The notes under the pieces are model-generated. The model did no database searches. It worked only from the letters and a program-made list of their open reading frames with translations, and had not been told where the DNA came from. 64,000 nt of DNA from Symbiotaphrina buchneri (lineage: Eukaryota; Ascomycota; Symbiotaphrinales; Symbiotaphrinaceae), in NCBI GenBank assembly GCA_001599915.1, contig BCIG01000030.1:62001-126000 (forward strand), given 5' to 3'. Within the stretch, counting starts at the first letter, position 1. Each line of letters begins with the position of its first letter. Of the stretch, positions 44,294 to 55,501 are shown one piece after another. The translations under genes and the position numbers were made by a program.

Positions 44294-46031
44294 TCAACTC
44301 CTATCAAGCTCCTCCATCTCCCGAGCCAGCTTCGCTCTCCTGACTTCTCTGTCCGCCTTGACCTGCTCCTGCCAGGCCTTTTCGATCAACGGGGATGAAG
44401 CAAACACCGCCCTACCTTTGACTATCACAACCTGCTGGCCTTCTTCATTGACTGCTGAGATCTTTGGAGACACCATGAGATCCTTGCTTCCTAACTTCGG
44501 GCTCTGTGCGTCCCTGTCCGTCAACGGCGACACTGGAGGAGTCAAAGGATCCGACGTGTTATCAAAGTATATTGCGACTTCCCAGCCATCGGCATCACTT
44601 TCCATTGGTTTCGTCTCCACGTGAACCATTTCAAACCCTTTCCACATTTGCCTCCAGACCTTGATTGTATCAAGGAACAGTTGCCTCATATCAGTTTTTA
44701 GCTGCTCCCCGTCCCCAGACGTGACATGTCTCAAGAGATCAAGCAAGTTATCAAAGCGTGTGTCTAGCAACGGCTGTGGACGCTTCGTGTCCAGAGTCTC
44801 AAGGCCAGTCAGGGTCACGAATCTCCAGATGGCTTTCCTCCCTTTGCTCAATTCCGTAATCCCTTCATCCGCCAGTAGTGGCAGGATGTCCTTCTGTCCG
44901 TCTTGTTGAGGCGATCCGTAAAAGAAAGGTTTCCAGACTTCGGTAAAGAGCTGAGTATTCAAAATGTTCTCTATGTGGGCCCAAAGAAGTCCTTGTGCTA
45001 TGGCAGTGTCCGAAAATGGCAGAGGCAGTCCTGACGAAGCAGCTTGTAGCAGCTTCTTTCGAGTCCCATCCGGGTCCTGTAATACCGTTATCTCAGAAAA
45101 ACTTTCCAGGGAACTGAAGTCAGCTTCCTCACCATTAGGACAGTCTCTGGGATCCTTGTGAAATATCTGGAGCAGAAAGTCTTGTTGCTAGCGAAAAGTT
45201 TCTGGAATGAGTCGGCGCTGCTAGGGGTCAGCATTACCTACCCATATAATAACAAGCTGGCTATACTTACTAGTCAGATGGCGGTCTTCTTTCAATAAGG
45301 AATTCTGCCTCCATATCCTTCACCCGTTGTTCGAATTCAGCATGGTCTCGGTGTAGCTCTTTAATGGCCGAGTGGTGAGAGCGCCTCGCTATATCAAGTG
45401 TGTCTTTGGTACTATCAAGCTCTCTCTCTAACTTCTCCTTTTCGAGCTCCAGACTTTGAATATCATCCTTCAGCTTCGCAATCTGCGAGTTCTTCCTCAG
45501 CTCCATGCCCTCCCTCTCCTCTTTTGCCTTTCTTTCTACGTTACGCCGCTCCTGATCAAGTTGTCGCTCCAGCTCTTCTCGATGCTTCTCTTCCAGCTTG
45601 GCAATATCTTGCCTGAGTTTTTCATTGTCCTTTTTCAGGTGTTCGCTCAACTTGGCCTCTGCTTCGGCAACTCTGGCACGATTCCATAATTTAAAGGACT
45701 TAGCCTTCTCTGATTTTACAGTTTCCTCTAGATGTCTGTTATCTGTCTCCAAATCGCTCAGCCTTTCCGGATAGTCTTTCAACGCCTGAGCAGCTTCCAA
45801 GTATTGTTTCAAGAAGTCAGCTAAACTTCTAAGTGATGCAGTGTAGGCTTCCGTTTGCTCATAGACTGGATGAATGGTGTCATGAAACGGGCCAAAGTCA
45901 ATATGTTCAGAGTGCGTCAGTGGTGGAGCAGTTCCATTAACCGTGATTGGTTCGCCATTCGTGTTAACAGGACCATTCAGGCCAACGGATGGCGACCCAG
46001 GTGTTGTAGCTTCATGACCCTGGTGCGACAT
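44294..46031 (-). CDS. Long coiled-coil protein of unknown function
   Basis: Exon 1 (46031-45271) starts MSHQGHEATTPGSPSVGLNG. It has a disordered leader and then a long heptad-rich coiled coil with dense Glu/Lys/Arg (KLEEKHREELERQLDQERRN, SLELEKEKLERELDSTKD), about residues 75-250. The intron ends at 45221. The second exon opens SADSFQKLFASNKTF. To continue into the clearly coding LLQIFHKDPRDCPNGEEADF one base must be missing around 45172-45180, because the two stretches are in different frames. The rest is a helical region ending AKLAREMEELDRS at 44294. The shift may be a frameshift mutation or a sequence error. I do not recognise the family. Confidence 0.7.
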
Positions 46032-47081
46032 ATTGAAGGACTGTGAAGGTACGGAATCCTTCGTTACCAAAGATCGATTTCGCAAGGTGATGCGCAACAG
46101 TACTCACTGGGACTCGTCTCAATGTTCGCAGCGGCGCTGACCTTTCGTGGTGTATCTGAGAGTGAGTTCTTCTGCGAAATAATCCAAGAGAACGGAGGCG
46201 CGACTGAATCGTTTGCGGTGCTCTTCGATCTCTCCTAGAGCAGATTTCCTCTCGCGTGCTTGCGGGCATACCGTAGAAGAGTCGAGCGCGATAGAAAAGG
46301 TGGGCGAGAAAACATGATAATGAGTCAGTTTGCGGGCCTTTTCTGGCCTCTGGTGCACACGACATGTCCGCTACCCTCCATCGCGGGCCGAGCCATGCAT
46401 CCAGCAGGCACAAGTCGGTTGCCTATTTCCACGACAGGCGGGAAGCATTTGGATTCATCCAGTGCCATTAGGTTTCCCAGCACCATCTTCCTTTGTACCC
46501 CTGGTCGGGTTGCTCGGCACGAAGTCAAAGCGTAGATGCGGTTCGTAGCATCAGGGACTCATGAAACGCCATCAATTTTTATGGGGTGTATATCCACCAT
46601 TCACAGGGGCAAGCAGGGTGAAGGCTGCGCCATACTCTGCCTATGAGATGGCTGCGATAACTTGTCTGGATCTCATTGCTGCGGGAGGACAGGCTATGCT
46701 GCGTGAACGTGTATTTGGCGAGGGGTTAGTGCAAATCATGCATATATTCCGCTGCACAGTCACGAAATGGGTAACTGCATTATCAATGCCTTCGATGGTC
46801 TTGACTTTTCCCAAGCATGACCAAGCACCTTCTTTATTGTGATTATCGACGGCCAGCTCTCAGTCAGCCGCAAGTTCCATCCAATCTTGGGCCCGAGTTT
46901 GGGCAATTCATCGGAAATGCTCTACGCATCCTTGTCGACGTTGTTCTGTCATGTGGATGGCCCATCTGACGAAACGCGTAGCCGAGCAGTACCAGACATT
47001 CACTGCAAGTAGGACCATGATTACAAGAGCTGGAATATATCTGAGGTGCTTTTCAAACTGAATACAACCGCCACTGAGCAA
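46032..47081. other. Intergenic region
   Basis: This is about 1 kb between the coiled-coil gene start and the SDR remnant. Several short open frames occur, but none has a recognisable domain or splice pattern. Confidence 0.4.
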
Positions 47082-48041
47082 TTAACTCATCAACCAGCCT
47101 CCGTTTGCACTAGTAACATTCGCATTGACCCATCTCGATTGTTCTTCGCAGAGGAATGCCACGATAGGCGCAATATCTTCTACAGTAGCAATTCTGTTAC
47201 CAGACGGTTGAGCTTTGAAGATCTGGTCCTCGAGACCGGCTGAGTTGGTCCACCTGGATAAATTCAGTCCCTCAATCTGTCGAAATGGAGCATACATATC
47301 CGTTTTTACCGGCCCAGGATTGATTGCATTGACCGTGCATTCGTACTTCTGGCCTAGCAGACGTCAATTATAGAGGGTTAGAATGAGAGGTTACAGCAGG
47401 ACCTACCAAGTTCAACAGCCAGTGATCGGGTGAGGGATTCAATAGCAGCTTTCGTGATGCTGTAGACATGAGAATCGGGCCATGCTATATCTCGACATCA
47501 GTATCACTGCTCATCAATCCTTGGAATCTATGGTCCACTCACCCATCCTTGCCAGGATAGAGCTCAGATTCACAATCCTAGCCCCTTTTCTCAAATACGG
47601 CTCGCACTCCTTGACCAAAAACAACGGAAACCGCACGTTCGTTGCAATCATCTTGTCAAAATTTTCCTACGTGATATCTTTCAGATCCCGGCCCTCTCCG
47701 TCTCCCGCGTTATTGACAAATGTCAATGCCGCCATCGAAAGCGCTGGTTGCTGCCTCGACAACTTTCTTGGGCGACTCTGGAGAGACACAATTGGCCTGC
47801 ACAGAGGCTGTTTGACCGCCGGCAGCTTTTATTTCTGCTACCACGTCCTCGGCTTTCTTTACGGATGACGCGTATGTGATAAGGACTGAGGCGCCCCGCT
47901 TGGCAAGCTCTTTGGCAATGCCGGCGCCGATACCTGGGACGTGTTAACCAACACCATTTTCAAGGAATATAATTGAGCAATCTGACCTCGTGAGCCACCG
48001 GTCACAATGGCGACCTTGCCCTTAAGTGATTGCTCCACCAT
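47082..48041 (-). pseudogene. Short-chain dehydrogenase/reductase, classical type, decayed
   Basis: ATG 48041 opens MVEQSLKGKVAIVTGGSR, and after an intron GIGAGIAKELAKRGASVLIT completes the cofactor site. The frame then breaks before the NNAG motif: FDGGIDI is followed one frame over by VNNAGDGEGRDLKDIT. A stop (TAG) then precedes ENFDKMIATNVRFPLFLVKE. Later parts are well preserved: RIVNLSSILARM, the catalytic YSITKAAIESLTRSLAVEL, INPGPVKTDMYAP and the end NVTSANGGWLMS. Introns are still recognisable. So the gene carries one small indel and one nonsense codon and is probably recently inactivated, unless these are sequence errors. It was a 3-oxoacyl-ACP-reductase-like SDR of unknown substrate. 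Confidence 0.75.
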
Positions 48042-48806
48042 TCTCGAGGCTTTTGTTTCTAGAATGTACTTACTGGGAAATTTATCTCGGAAGCTGAGCT
48101 CTGTATGTCAACGATGTCCAATGAATCCCGGAATTCAACGAGACCGGGCAATTGTTATATGCGCTTTAGGCGAGGTTGCTCTCTTATCGTTAATCGGCCG
48201 GCAGGGAGGCGGCCCCGATCCTCCAATTGGGAGGGCTTGCCGGTAGGCCGACGCACCTAGAAAATTGGGGGCCAACTGCATACTTCCAGTTAGACAACAT
48301 AACTAAAACCCTTAACTAGGTAAAGATTACCAACAGTTCGTCTTTGCTAGTTGTTGTACGAAGTACCAAAGACCTTATTGACCTTGTCGAGCATACATCA
48401 AACCAACATCAACGTCAGATGCCGTGACAACGGCTGACCTTCCAAACTCATTTAAAAGCCGCCCACAATACCTTTGCACATCCCGCGAAGAAAAGTAATA
48501 GAAAGCAGCATGAAGGCCATGTCGTGATCGAGAACAGGAATGAGAGATGTGGGGTCAATGGGGTACCTTAGGCTCAGGTATCTTATCTTCCAAGATCTAA
48601 ATCTTATCTATCTCATCGGTGGGGGACGCACGGACCTGAGTATCATGCAAGCATGTATCGCGTTCTTCTCCCCGATTTCTCCCATCGCGGCCGCCTCCAC
48701 TCCCCCTCACAGCCCGAACCCGCGCCTTGTCGATTCACAGTATCATTCCACCGGTGGCTTTTATCTTCCTACCTGCGGGCGTTAATGTCAGAACACAGCT
48801 TCCATC
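48042..48806. other. Divergent spacer between the SDR remnant and the phosphatase gene
   Basis: This contains the promoters of both. I see no conserved coding text. Confidence 0.45.
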
Positions 48807-50418
48807 ATGGGGAAGCCTCGGGTAAGTCCGACAATGCTTTCACCGACTATCCTGAGCCTTGGCTAACGTGGGGCGATTCATCAGATGATCATATTGATCA
48901 GGCATGCGCAGTCGGAAGGCAACAAGAATAGAGAGATACACCAAACAACACCAGATCATAGGGTCAAGCTCACTCAGGAAGGATGGCGACAGGTACCGCT
49001 CTCGCATGGCACAACTATCGTCCGGCGCTTAACCAGAACTACAGGCGGAAGAAGCAGGCAGGAAGCTACGCTCCATGCTAAGGCCGGATGACACTTTACA
49101 TTTCTTTACCAGCCCATATCGACGGACAAGAGAGACGACAGAAGGTTGGGGTGCCGTTCTACTGCCGTTGGCTACCTACTGACCCGTGCAGGTATATTGA
49201 AGTCGCTAACTTCGGACGACCCATCCCCCTCGCCTTTCCGACGAAATACAATAAAGGTTTTCGAAGAGCCAAGACTAAGAGAACAAGACTTTGGGAACTT
49301 CCAGCCATGCTCTGCTGAGATGGAGAGGATGTGGCAGGAGAGAGCGGACTATGGACATTTCTTCTACAGGATACCCAATGGTGAATCGGCGGCGGACGCT
49401 TATGATCGGATAAGCGGGTTTAATGAAACTTTGTGGAGATTGTTTGGAGAAGAGGACTTTCCGAGTGTTTGTGTGCTGGTCACACATGGATTGATGACTA
49501 GGGTATTTTTGATGAAATGGTAGGGACTGGACCCTGTGACCCCTAGCCTCTGACCTACTGACGATTCCTAGGTATCACTTCAGTGTGGAATACTTTGAAG
49601 ATCTCCGAAATGTTAATCACTGCGAATTCGTCGTGATGAAGAAGAATCTGGACAGTGGGCGATACATTCTGGAAAACAAATTACGGACATGGTCGGAGCT
49701 CAGACGCCAGCGAGCGATTGAGGCGGGACATGATCCAGATAAGCTTCCTATGGAGCCCTTTGTTCCTTTAAGAAAGAAATGGGGAGGCTGTCCTGATGGC
49801 TGTGATCATGGGAGGGTCAGAGAGCCAGGAGAACCGTCGAGGGGAAACTCAAAGGTCAACACGCCTGGTGGTCTGACTGGAAATGGGTCCAAAAGATCAG
49901 TTCCAAACTTCGACGAGGCCGGGTCGATCGTTTCTTCCTGTGCAGAGGAGGATTCGGAAAAGGATAGTCTCACTTTGGAGCGCTTCAACTCCAATCCCCT
50001 TCACCATGCTGTTGCGAGTGCTTTCAATAACTCCAACTCGAACAATAACGCGCCAACAAATCATCGCCGGCCCCAACACTCACGGTTCAAGTCGTACGAA
50101 CAACGAATGGCATTATTGCAAATCGGTCGTGACGGAGGAGGGACACGGTCCGGTGCTCATAGTCGTGCCGGAAGTCAGGTACCAAGTGACGAAGAAGGAG
50201 AGAGCTCGGACGGGGTCAATGCACATCACCAGATACAGACACAAGAGAGGAAAGTGATGCGGAGACGACCTAGCTATACGGTGGCTAATCGTGTGAGTAA
50301 TGGTGCTCAAGCTGATGATCTGGGCGATCTAGGAGATACGGATGATGGACAGATGACTACCCCTGAGGAAGAGGAGCAGGATAGAGAGGAAAAGGGAGTT
50401 CGGATGAGTGTCTATTAG
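48807..50418 (+). CDS. Histidine phosphatase, DET1-like (phosphoglycerate mutase superfamily)
   Basis: Five exons, 48807-48821, 48885-48992, 49045-49144, 49192-49519 and 49572-50418, give 465 residues. MIILIRHAQSEGNKN holds the catalytic RHxxS. TSPYRRTRETTEG, EPRLREQDFGNFQ and LVTHGLMTRVFLMKW (second catalytic His) complete the fold. After YHFSVEYFEDLRNVNHCEFV the C-terminal 200 residues are low-complexity, with Asn/Ser runs, and probably disordered. The layout matches yeast DET1, a broad acid phosphatase linked to ergosterol transport, and its fungal relatives. The 5-codon first exon is unusual but is supported by a good GTAAGT donor and an in-frame join. Confidence 0.88.
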
Positions 50419-50860
50419 ATGGAGCAGCAGCGGGAAGTAAATAAATGAGGCAATGCAGTCAGTGAAATGAAATGAGAAACACGTATATACTATCTTTGCT
50501 ACCGTATGGCATTTAATAGATGATATTATTGTGTCTAGACGTACGAAGACTCCGTATGTGAATACCGCACTCTCGACGAGGACTGGGTTCCGACGGAAGT
50601 TGCCGAACTGCACACTGGTAACCTGCAGATCCACGTTTGCCAAAACGAACGACACCACGAACGCAACGCCGAACGTTCGCGTCTCACAAGTCCTCAGTTG
50701 ATTCAATTGCAGCTTTCAAACGCCGGCTGTTATATATTTGTCTTGAGAGACGGCAGACTGCAATATGGTCTTCCAACCGCCTCTGTAGAAGCTTCCAACG
50801 ATCCAGGCTCAGAGCTACGCTTCAAACGGGCACCTCCGTGGGTCGTTGCAGCAGGGCAAG
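50419..50860. other. Intergenic region
   Basis: This is the 3' flank of the phosphatase gene and the promoter of the COG8 gene on the same strand. Nothing else is evident. Confidence 0.45.
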
Positions 50861-52432
50861 ATGGCAGATCCGTTACTCGAACTCCTCACACCTTATCTCC
50901 AAACCTCCGCTCAGTCTAGCATCTCCTCCGAAGATCCCACGACGTCCGCATATCTCACGCGGCTGTCTACTCTCTCATTACCCGCGCTAACAACATCGGA
51001 GCCAGAGTCTCTCCTACAAACGTCCCAATCACTTTTCCGATCACTTCAAAAGCTGTCCGCACGATCCTATCGATCTGTTATAAAGTCCTCAGACGAGCTC
51101 GGCACTTTGCGGCAGACTCTGCCCGCCCTTGCGGATGAAACTAGCAATCTTCAAGATGCAATCCCTCGTCTCGATGAGGCGACAGTCCGCTTCTCGAAGA
51201 ACTATAACAAGAACGCAGAGAGTGCATTGTTGGACAGACGAAAACGAGCGATGCTGCTGGCTCGGAATATAGACCGGATATCAGATATACTCGATCTTCC
51301 CACACTGCTCTCCTCCACCATATCCTCGGCCGCTCATGGAACAGCCCCCGCCTCTACACCTGGTGCACAACCCTCGAGCATTTCCTCAACTGCAAACTAT
51401 GGCTCAGCATTAGATCTCTACGCCCATATCAAACGACTTCACGCGCTCTATCCATCCTCTCCGCTCATAAATTCCGTGTCCGCTCAAGCTGAGGAAGCCA
51501 TGCGGCACATGACGACTCATCTGCTCGCCAGTCTACGCGGTCAGGGGGTCAAGCTGGCAGGTGCCATGCGTACAATAGGCTGGTTACGGCGCGTTGCTCC
51601 TGAGTTGGACGAAGCGGGTATATGGAACAAAGGGAAAGGCTCAGGATCGCTGAGGCAAAGCAATGAGGGACCTCTAGGGGCGGTGTTCCTGGTTTGCAGG
51701 CTGGCGAATCTAATGACAATGTTGCAGGCGCTGGAACCATTGAAGGAGCTGGCGGATCAAGAGACTCTGCAAAGAGTTGAGGCTCGGGGTAAAGGGAACA
51801 TTGACAAGTCTGAAAGTGCTGGGACAATTCCGGGTCACCAAACTGAACGCTATCTGAAGAGATACATCGAGATCTTCCGAGAACAGAGTTTCGCCATCAT
51901 TTCGATGTACAAAAGTATTTTCCCTTCTTCCTCATTGGGCCCTAGCTCTCTCAGCGAGCAAGCGGAAGGTATCAACGGCGACAAAGCGTCTGGCGAAGAG
52001 GATCCGCTCACACCCATCCCAAGCCCACTCAGCACATTTCCTCTTCACCTCGTCGACCTGCTCACATCCACCTTGAGGAGATATCTTCCGAACGTGCAAG
52101 ATCGCACATCGAGAGAGTCTCTGCTCACACAAGTGCTATATTGTGCTGGTAGTCTAGGAAGGCTAGGCGGCGATTTCGGCATGGTACTTGCCAGCTTGGA
52201 GGAGGAGATGCAAGATGCGGAAACCGATCTTGACTCCGCAGAAGAAAAGCAGCAGGAGCCAGAAGACGATGGCCACAAAGAAGCTGAGTGGGTGGAGGTC
52301 ATGCGGAAGCATCGCGTGCTTGCGGGACGCTTGGAACTTTTAGCCAGTGGGATTGGAACTACCAGTCCCCATGGTGCTAGTGGTGTATCGAGTCCTCCGC
52401 CGGCTGATAGGGAGGTTGTCGTTGGACGATGA
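50861..52432 (+). CDS. COG8: Conserved oligomeric Golgi complex subunit 8 (Dor1-like)
   Basis: This is a single exon of 523 residues from MADPLLELLTPYLQ, just after a GGCAAG context. AYLTRLSTLSLPALTTSEPESL, SYRSVIKSSDELGTLRQTLP and the helical LPTLLSSTI region follow the Dor1/COG8 pattern. YGSALDLYAHIKRLHALYPS, INSVSAQAEEAMRHMTTHLLASL and MRTIGWLRRVAP are its characteristic core. COG8 joins the two lobes of the eight-subunit COG tether, which captures vesicles for retrograde transport within the Golgi. The C-terminus is acidic and charged (EEKQQEPEDD). No intron is needed. It is an essential-type housekeeping gene, conserved in all ascomycetes. Confidence 0.82.
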   Translation: MADPLLELLTPYLQTSAQSSISSEDPTTSAYLTRLSTLSLPALTTSEPESLLQTSQSLFRSLQKLSARSYRSVIKSSDELGTLRQTLPALADETSNLQDAIPRLDEATVRFSKNYNKNAESALLDRRKRAMLLARNIDRISDILDLPTLLSSTISSAAHGTAPASTPGAQPSSISSTANYGSALDLYAHIKRLHALYPSSPLINSVSAQAEEAMRHMTTHLLASLRGQGVKLAGAMRTIGWLRRVAPELDEAGIWNKGKGSGSLRQSNEGPLGAVFLVCRLANLMTMLQALEPLKELADQETLQRVEARGKGNIDKSESAGTIPGHQTERYLKRYIEIFREQSFAIISMYKSIFPSSSLGPSSLSEQAEGINGDKASGEEDPLTPIPSPLSTFPLHLVDLLTSTLRRYLPNVQDRTSRESLLTQVLYCAGSLGRLGGDFGMVLASLEEEMQDAETDLDSAEEKQQEPEDDGHKEAEWVEVMRKHRVLAGRLELLASGIGTTSPHGASGVSSPPPADREVVVGR

Positions 52433-52759
52433 TATGCCGCCTTGATCATACCATAATATCTTACAATCTCTGAGAGAAGCAAAGATGTTCCTGAATGAGA
52501 ACCGCTCAAAGACAGGTGGAGTGACCAGCGAAGTCCCAGATTTGACTGATTGAGCTACCAAACTCGTCAAGACTGGAATGATGACGTGGCTATGTTGAGG
52601 ACAAGGATCAAGACAGCTATTCACTGACATCCTTCGTCTCCGCTTGTTGAGATCCTCGGTCCTCCGGTTGCTGTTGTACAGAGCATCTGCCCTCAATCTT
52701 TGAATGTCTGAAACATCAATATCCCGCTATCATGTGGCACCGAACTGTTCATTCCAATG
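52433..52759. other. Convergent 3' flanks
   Basis: This lies between COG8 (+) and the zinc-cluster factor (-). I see nothing else. Confidence 0.5.
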
Positions 52760-55501
52760 TCAACCCACGAGACGCCTATTTAGACTGTTTGACAATGCCC
52801 GGGCTGCTAAGAAAGCCATGTCAGACTTCCGTCCCAGGCACCACAACGCGTCAATGCAATAACCACAACGTTGTAGCATGGTTTGCTGCAGATCTGTCGA
52901 GCCGGCAGCTGAGTCAATATCCTCCAGAAGGTTGTAGCCAGCGTGTGTGAACGAGCGAATGAGGACGGCGGTCCATGGTTCCGAAAGAAAAGCGCCCTGG
53001 TTGACTGAATCATGAAACTGATGGAATTTCGCGAATGATGGATCTTGCCCAAGTGAGCATCGAGCGAGGTCACTGACCATAACGGCACTCTCCTTCTTCA
53101 GCGTTGCAGCTAAATCCATGGCATTCCGGCACTCTCGTTGCTGGTCCTGGCCGATCCGAGCACCGTCAATGCTTCCAAGGGTGTCCGTGAGGAGCATCAC
53201 GGCAAGGTGCCAATGTCCAGCGAGGATGACGTACCACGACTGTATCCGCAATGGAAGCTGATAGTGGTTCGTCACACAGTCGAGCATGAAACGTTTATAT
53301 GTGCGATTCCAATGCTGGTAGACCATGAGCGTTGCTTGGATTGCTGCTTCTATCGCGTCTGGTCCAGCACCCCGGTATACGAGCGTTTGCAAACGAGTCA
53401 CCCTACGAAAGAGCAGGACTTTTACCGGGGCCGCATCAGACAGCACTTCCGCTGCTTCTGGATAGGAACAAGGCCAGCGAGGCATATTGTTGGACTTTGA
53501 ATCCAAGTCTGCCATTCTCTTTTGAAGGAACAGATCTCCCCATAGATCTTGCTTTTGTTTGGTAGGTTTCGGGTCTGACAAAACATCCCAACCGTCGAGA
53601 TCTATATGAGTCTGTTCTTGAATGACCGCGTTAGAAATGGACGGATCAACGCAAGTAACCTGACTGTCTTCATCGGATACGACAGGTGGCCGCTGATGCA
53701 TAGCAGCTGTCAGAGTGTCAAACATAACTCCCAACCAAAATAGAAGGTTAAATGTCTCTTGATATTCGGAGTTGCGGATTATAGGGTCAAGCTGGGCAGA
53801 ATCATGGAAAGTATTTGGCGTGGAATGGGTGTTTCCTTCGGAATATCTCCTTCTGGGTTCTTTGTACGATCTCGGCACTTCTCGCTGGCGTCTAGTCAAT
53901 TTGTACCGGAAGCTGAACAACTGCCGCAACGCTGTATCCAGGAATGTGGGTGCACAGTCACTGTCGAAGATCTCATGCAGTTCCGAGAGCTCCGATGCTT
54001 TGTGTTTGTTATGAAGACCATCTGTGTCATTCAGGCTTTGTGATGAGCGATTCCGGTACTCCATCGTCTCGATTCTTTCCTTGATGTCCAATGGTCGCTG
54101 GGTTAAGGAGAATATGATGTTCGCAAAAATCACGCGGAAAGAGGGTATCCCGACTGAGTTGTTGAGAGCTTTTTGGGCCTGAGACCAGAGACTCTCCTGG
54201 ATTGATCGCTCCGACTGGGTAATCGGTGAGGGAAGGGTATTGAGAGATTCACAATCCAGGTCGTCGATGCTTCCAGCAGATTGGTTGAGAGTATTGAAAT
54301 GACCCATCCGCTGCTGAGAATTCTGGGTCCACTGAGATGCAAACGCCATGATAGACGTTTGCAGAGCCTCGGATACCGTCCTCTCCTCCGTAGCGCTCAG
54401 GCGTCGAGCGCCTGCTGAACAAGCACGATCCAAACGGCAGACTCGAGCACAGATCCTATTCGACCAATTGGGGCCCCATTCCTTCTCGATGACTTTGGAC
54501 GGCGGGGATTTCATCTGAAGGCTACCGGCTGCGACGCTTCCGCTCGTATACGGACAGTTCCGTTCCGTCAACCAACACGATAGCGCGTTCTCCATGCTGT
54601 CGTGGTAGATGCGGAAGAGGTTCTGTGTCATTGTCGAGCGGGCGTATCTTATAGATAGGTCGCTCCCGAGATCCGTCCGTTCACTGCCGGATATGGTTCC
54701 CGGGGATTCCAGAGAATCGTGTGACTCGCTGCTCCCGTTGTACCCCGGCGTGAAGTCGAAGCTTAGCGGAGGTGACTGGAATGGATTGACGTTGTAGTTA
54801 TAGCCATTCAAACCATTCGTAGACATAACATCTCCCGTGAAGTTTGGTACTGCATTGAAGGAAAGATGGCCATCTATACCATCGGCTGCTGATCGAGTTT
54901 CTCCCCTGCCGACCAGACCATGCGACCCATTGGCGTCCCAGGATAACATTTCCCGTTGACCCAGTCCATCAGTCATCCCCCAATTGGAATCATTAGCCGC
55001 AGTCCCCATCTCCCCCCCGCCCAACGCCCACGTCACCGTCGGATTGCCCGGGTCAAACCCAGCACCATCCGGCACCTGTGGGACCCAACCCACCGGCGTA
55101 GCTCCGAACGCCTCATCTCCATACGACAGCCCATTCCCCAGCCCCGCTCCAGGATCCAGGGTTATAAATCTGTGCTGCGTCGTATCCAGGAACTCGCCCT
55201 TCTGGGGTCCACTCTGCGTCCTGCCCTGAGAAGCCCGTGTGCTGCTGCTGCTGCCCCGGCCGGCACCAGCGCCAGCCCGCGTCGAAGCGAGCCAGTTGAA
55301 GGTGCATTTCTTCTTCCAGCGCTTGCAGTTGGAGCAGGGCGTGTACCCACGCTCTTCTTGCCCTTGCCCTTGTCCCTGGAAACGGGAGTGCGAGTGGGAA
55401 TGGGAGTGTGATTGTGACTGCGGTGGTTGGGCGTCGCACGCCCGTTTGCCCTTGCGGCATTGGTCGCAGCTGTGGTGCTGCCGGCGGCGGGGGGCATACA
55501 T
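52760..55501 (-). CDS. Zn2Cys6 transcription factor with an expanded zinc-cluster loop
   Basis: One intronless exon of 913 residues begins MYAPRRRQHHSCDQCRKGKR. The zinc cluster is Cys-x2-Cys-x6-Cys, then a 33-residue loop rich in SHSHSHSHS and GQGQGQ, then PCSNCKRWKKKCTF (Cys-x2-Cys-x6-Cys). The middle region is Gly/Asn/Ser-rich. From about residue 280 a fungal transcription-factor (middle homology) domain can be followed, with FRIYHDSMENALSCWLTERN, GIPSFRVIFANIIFSLTQRP and MFDTLTAAMHQRPPVVSDED. The end carries RCGYCIDALWCLGRKSDMAF. It is a nuclear DNA-binding regulator, perhaps of the neighbouring hydrolase and BVMO genes. A TTG three codons upstream is not used as the start. Confidence 0.92.
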   Translation of the reverse strand: MYAPRRRQHHSCDQCRKGKRACDAQPPQSQSHSHSHSHSRFQGQGQGQEERGYTPCSNCKRWKKKCTFNWLASTRAGAGAGRGSSSSTRASQGRTQSGPQKGEFLDTTQHRFITLDPGAGLGNGLSYGDEAFGATPVGWVPQVPDGAGFDPGNPTVTWALGGGEMGTAANDSNWGMTDGLGQREMLSWDANGSHGLVGRGETRSAADGIDGHLSFNAVPNFTGDVMSTNGLNGYNYNVNPFQSPPLSFDFTPGYNGSSESHDSLESPGTISGSERTDLGSDLSIRYARSTMTQNLFRIYHDSMENALSCWLTERNCPYTSGSVAAGSLQMKSPPSKVIEKEWGPNWSNRICARVCRLDRACSAGARRLSATEERTVSEALQTSIMAFASQWTQNSQQRMGHFNTLNQSAGSIDDLDCESLNTLPSPITQSERSIQESLWSQAQKALNNSVGIPSFRVIFANIIFSLTQRPLDIKERIETMEYRNRSSQSLNDTDGLHNKHKASELSELHEIFDSDCAPTFLDTALRQLFSFRYKLTRRQREVPRSYKEPRRRYSEGNTHSTPNTFHDSAQLDPIIRNSEYQETFNLLFWLGVMFDTLTAAMHQRPPVVSDEDSQVTCVDPSISNAVIQEQTHIDLDGWDVLSDPKPTKQKQDLWGDLFLQKRMADLDSKSNNMPRWPCSYPEAAEVLSDAAPVKVLLFRRVTRLQTLVYRGAGPDAIEAAIQATLMVYQHWNRTYKRFMLDCVTNHYQLPLRIQSWYVILAGHWHLAVMLLTDTLGSIDGARIGQDQQRECRNAMDLAATLKKESAVMVSDLARCSLGQDPSFAKFHQFHDSVNQGAFLSEPWTAVLIRSFTHAGYNLLEDIDSAAGSTDLQQTMLQRCGYCIDALWCLGRKSDMAFLAARALSNSLNRRLVG

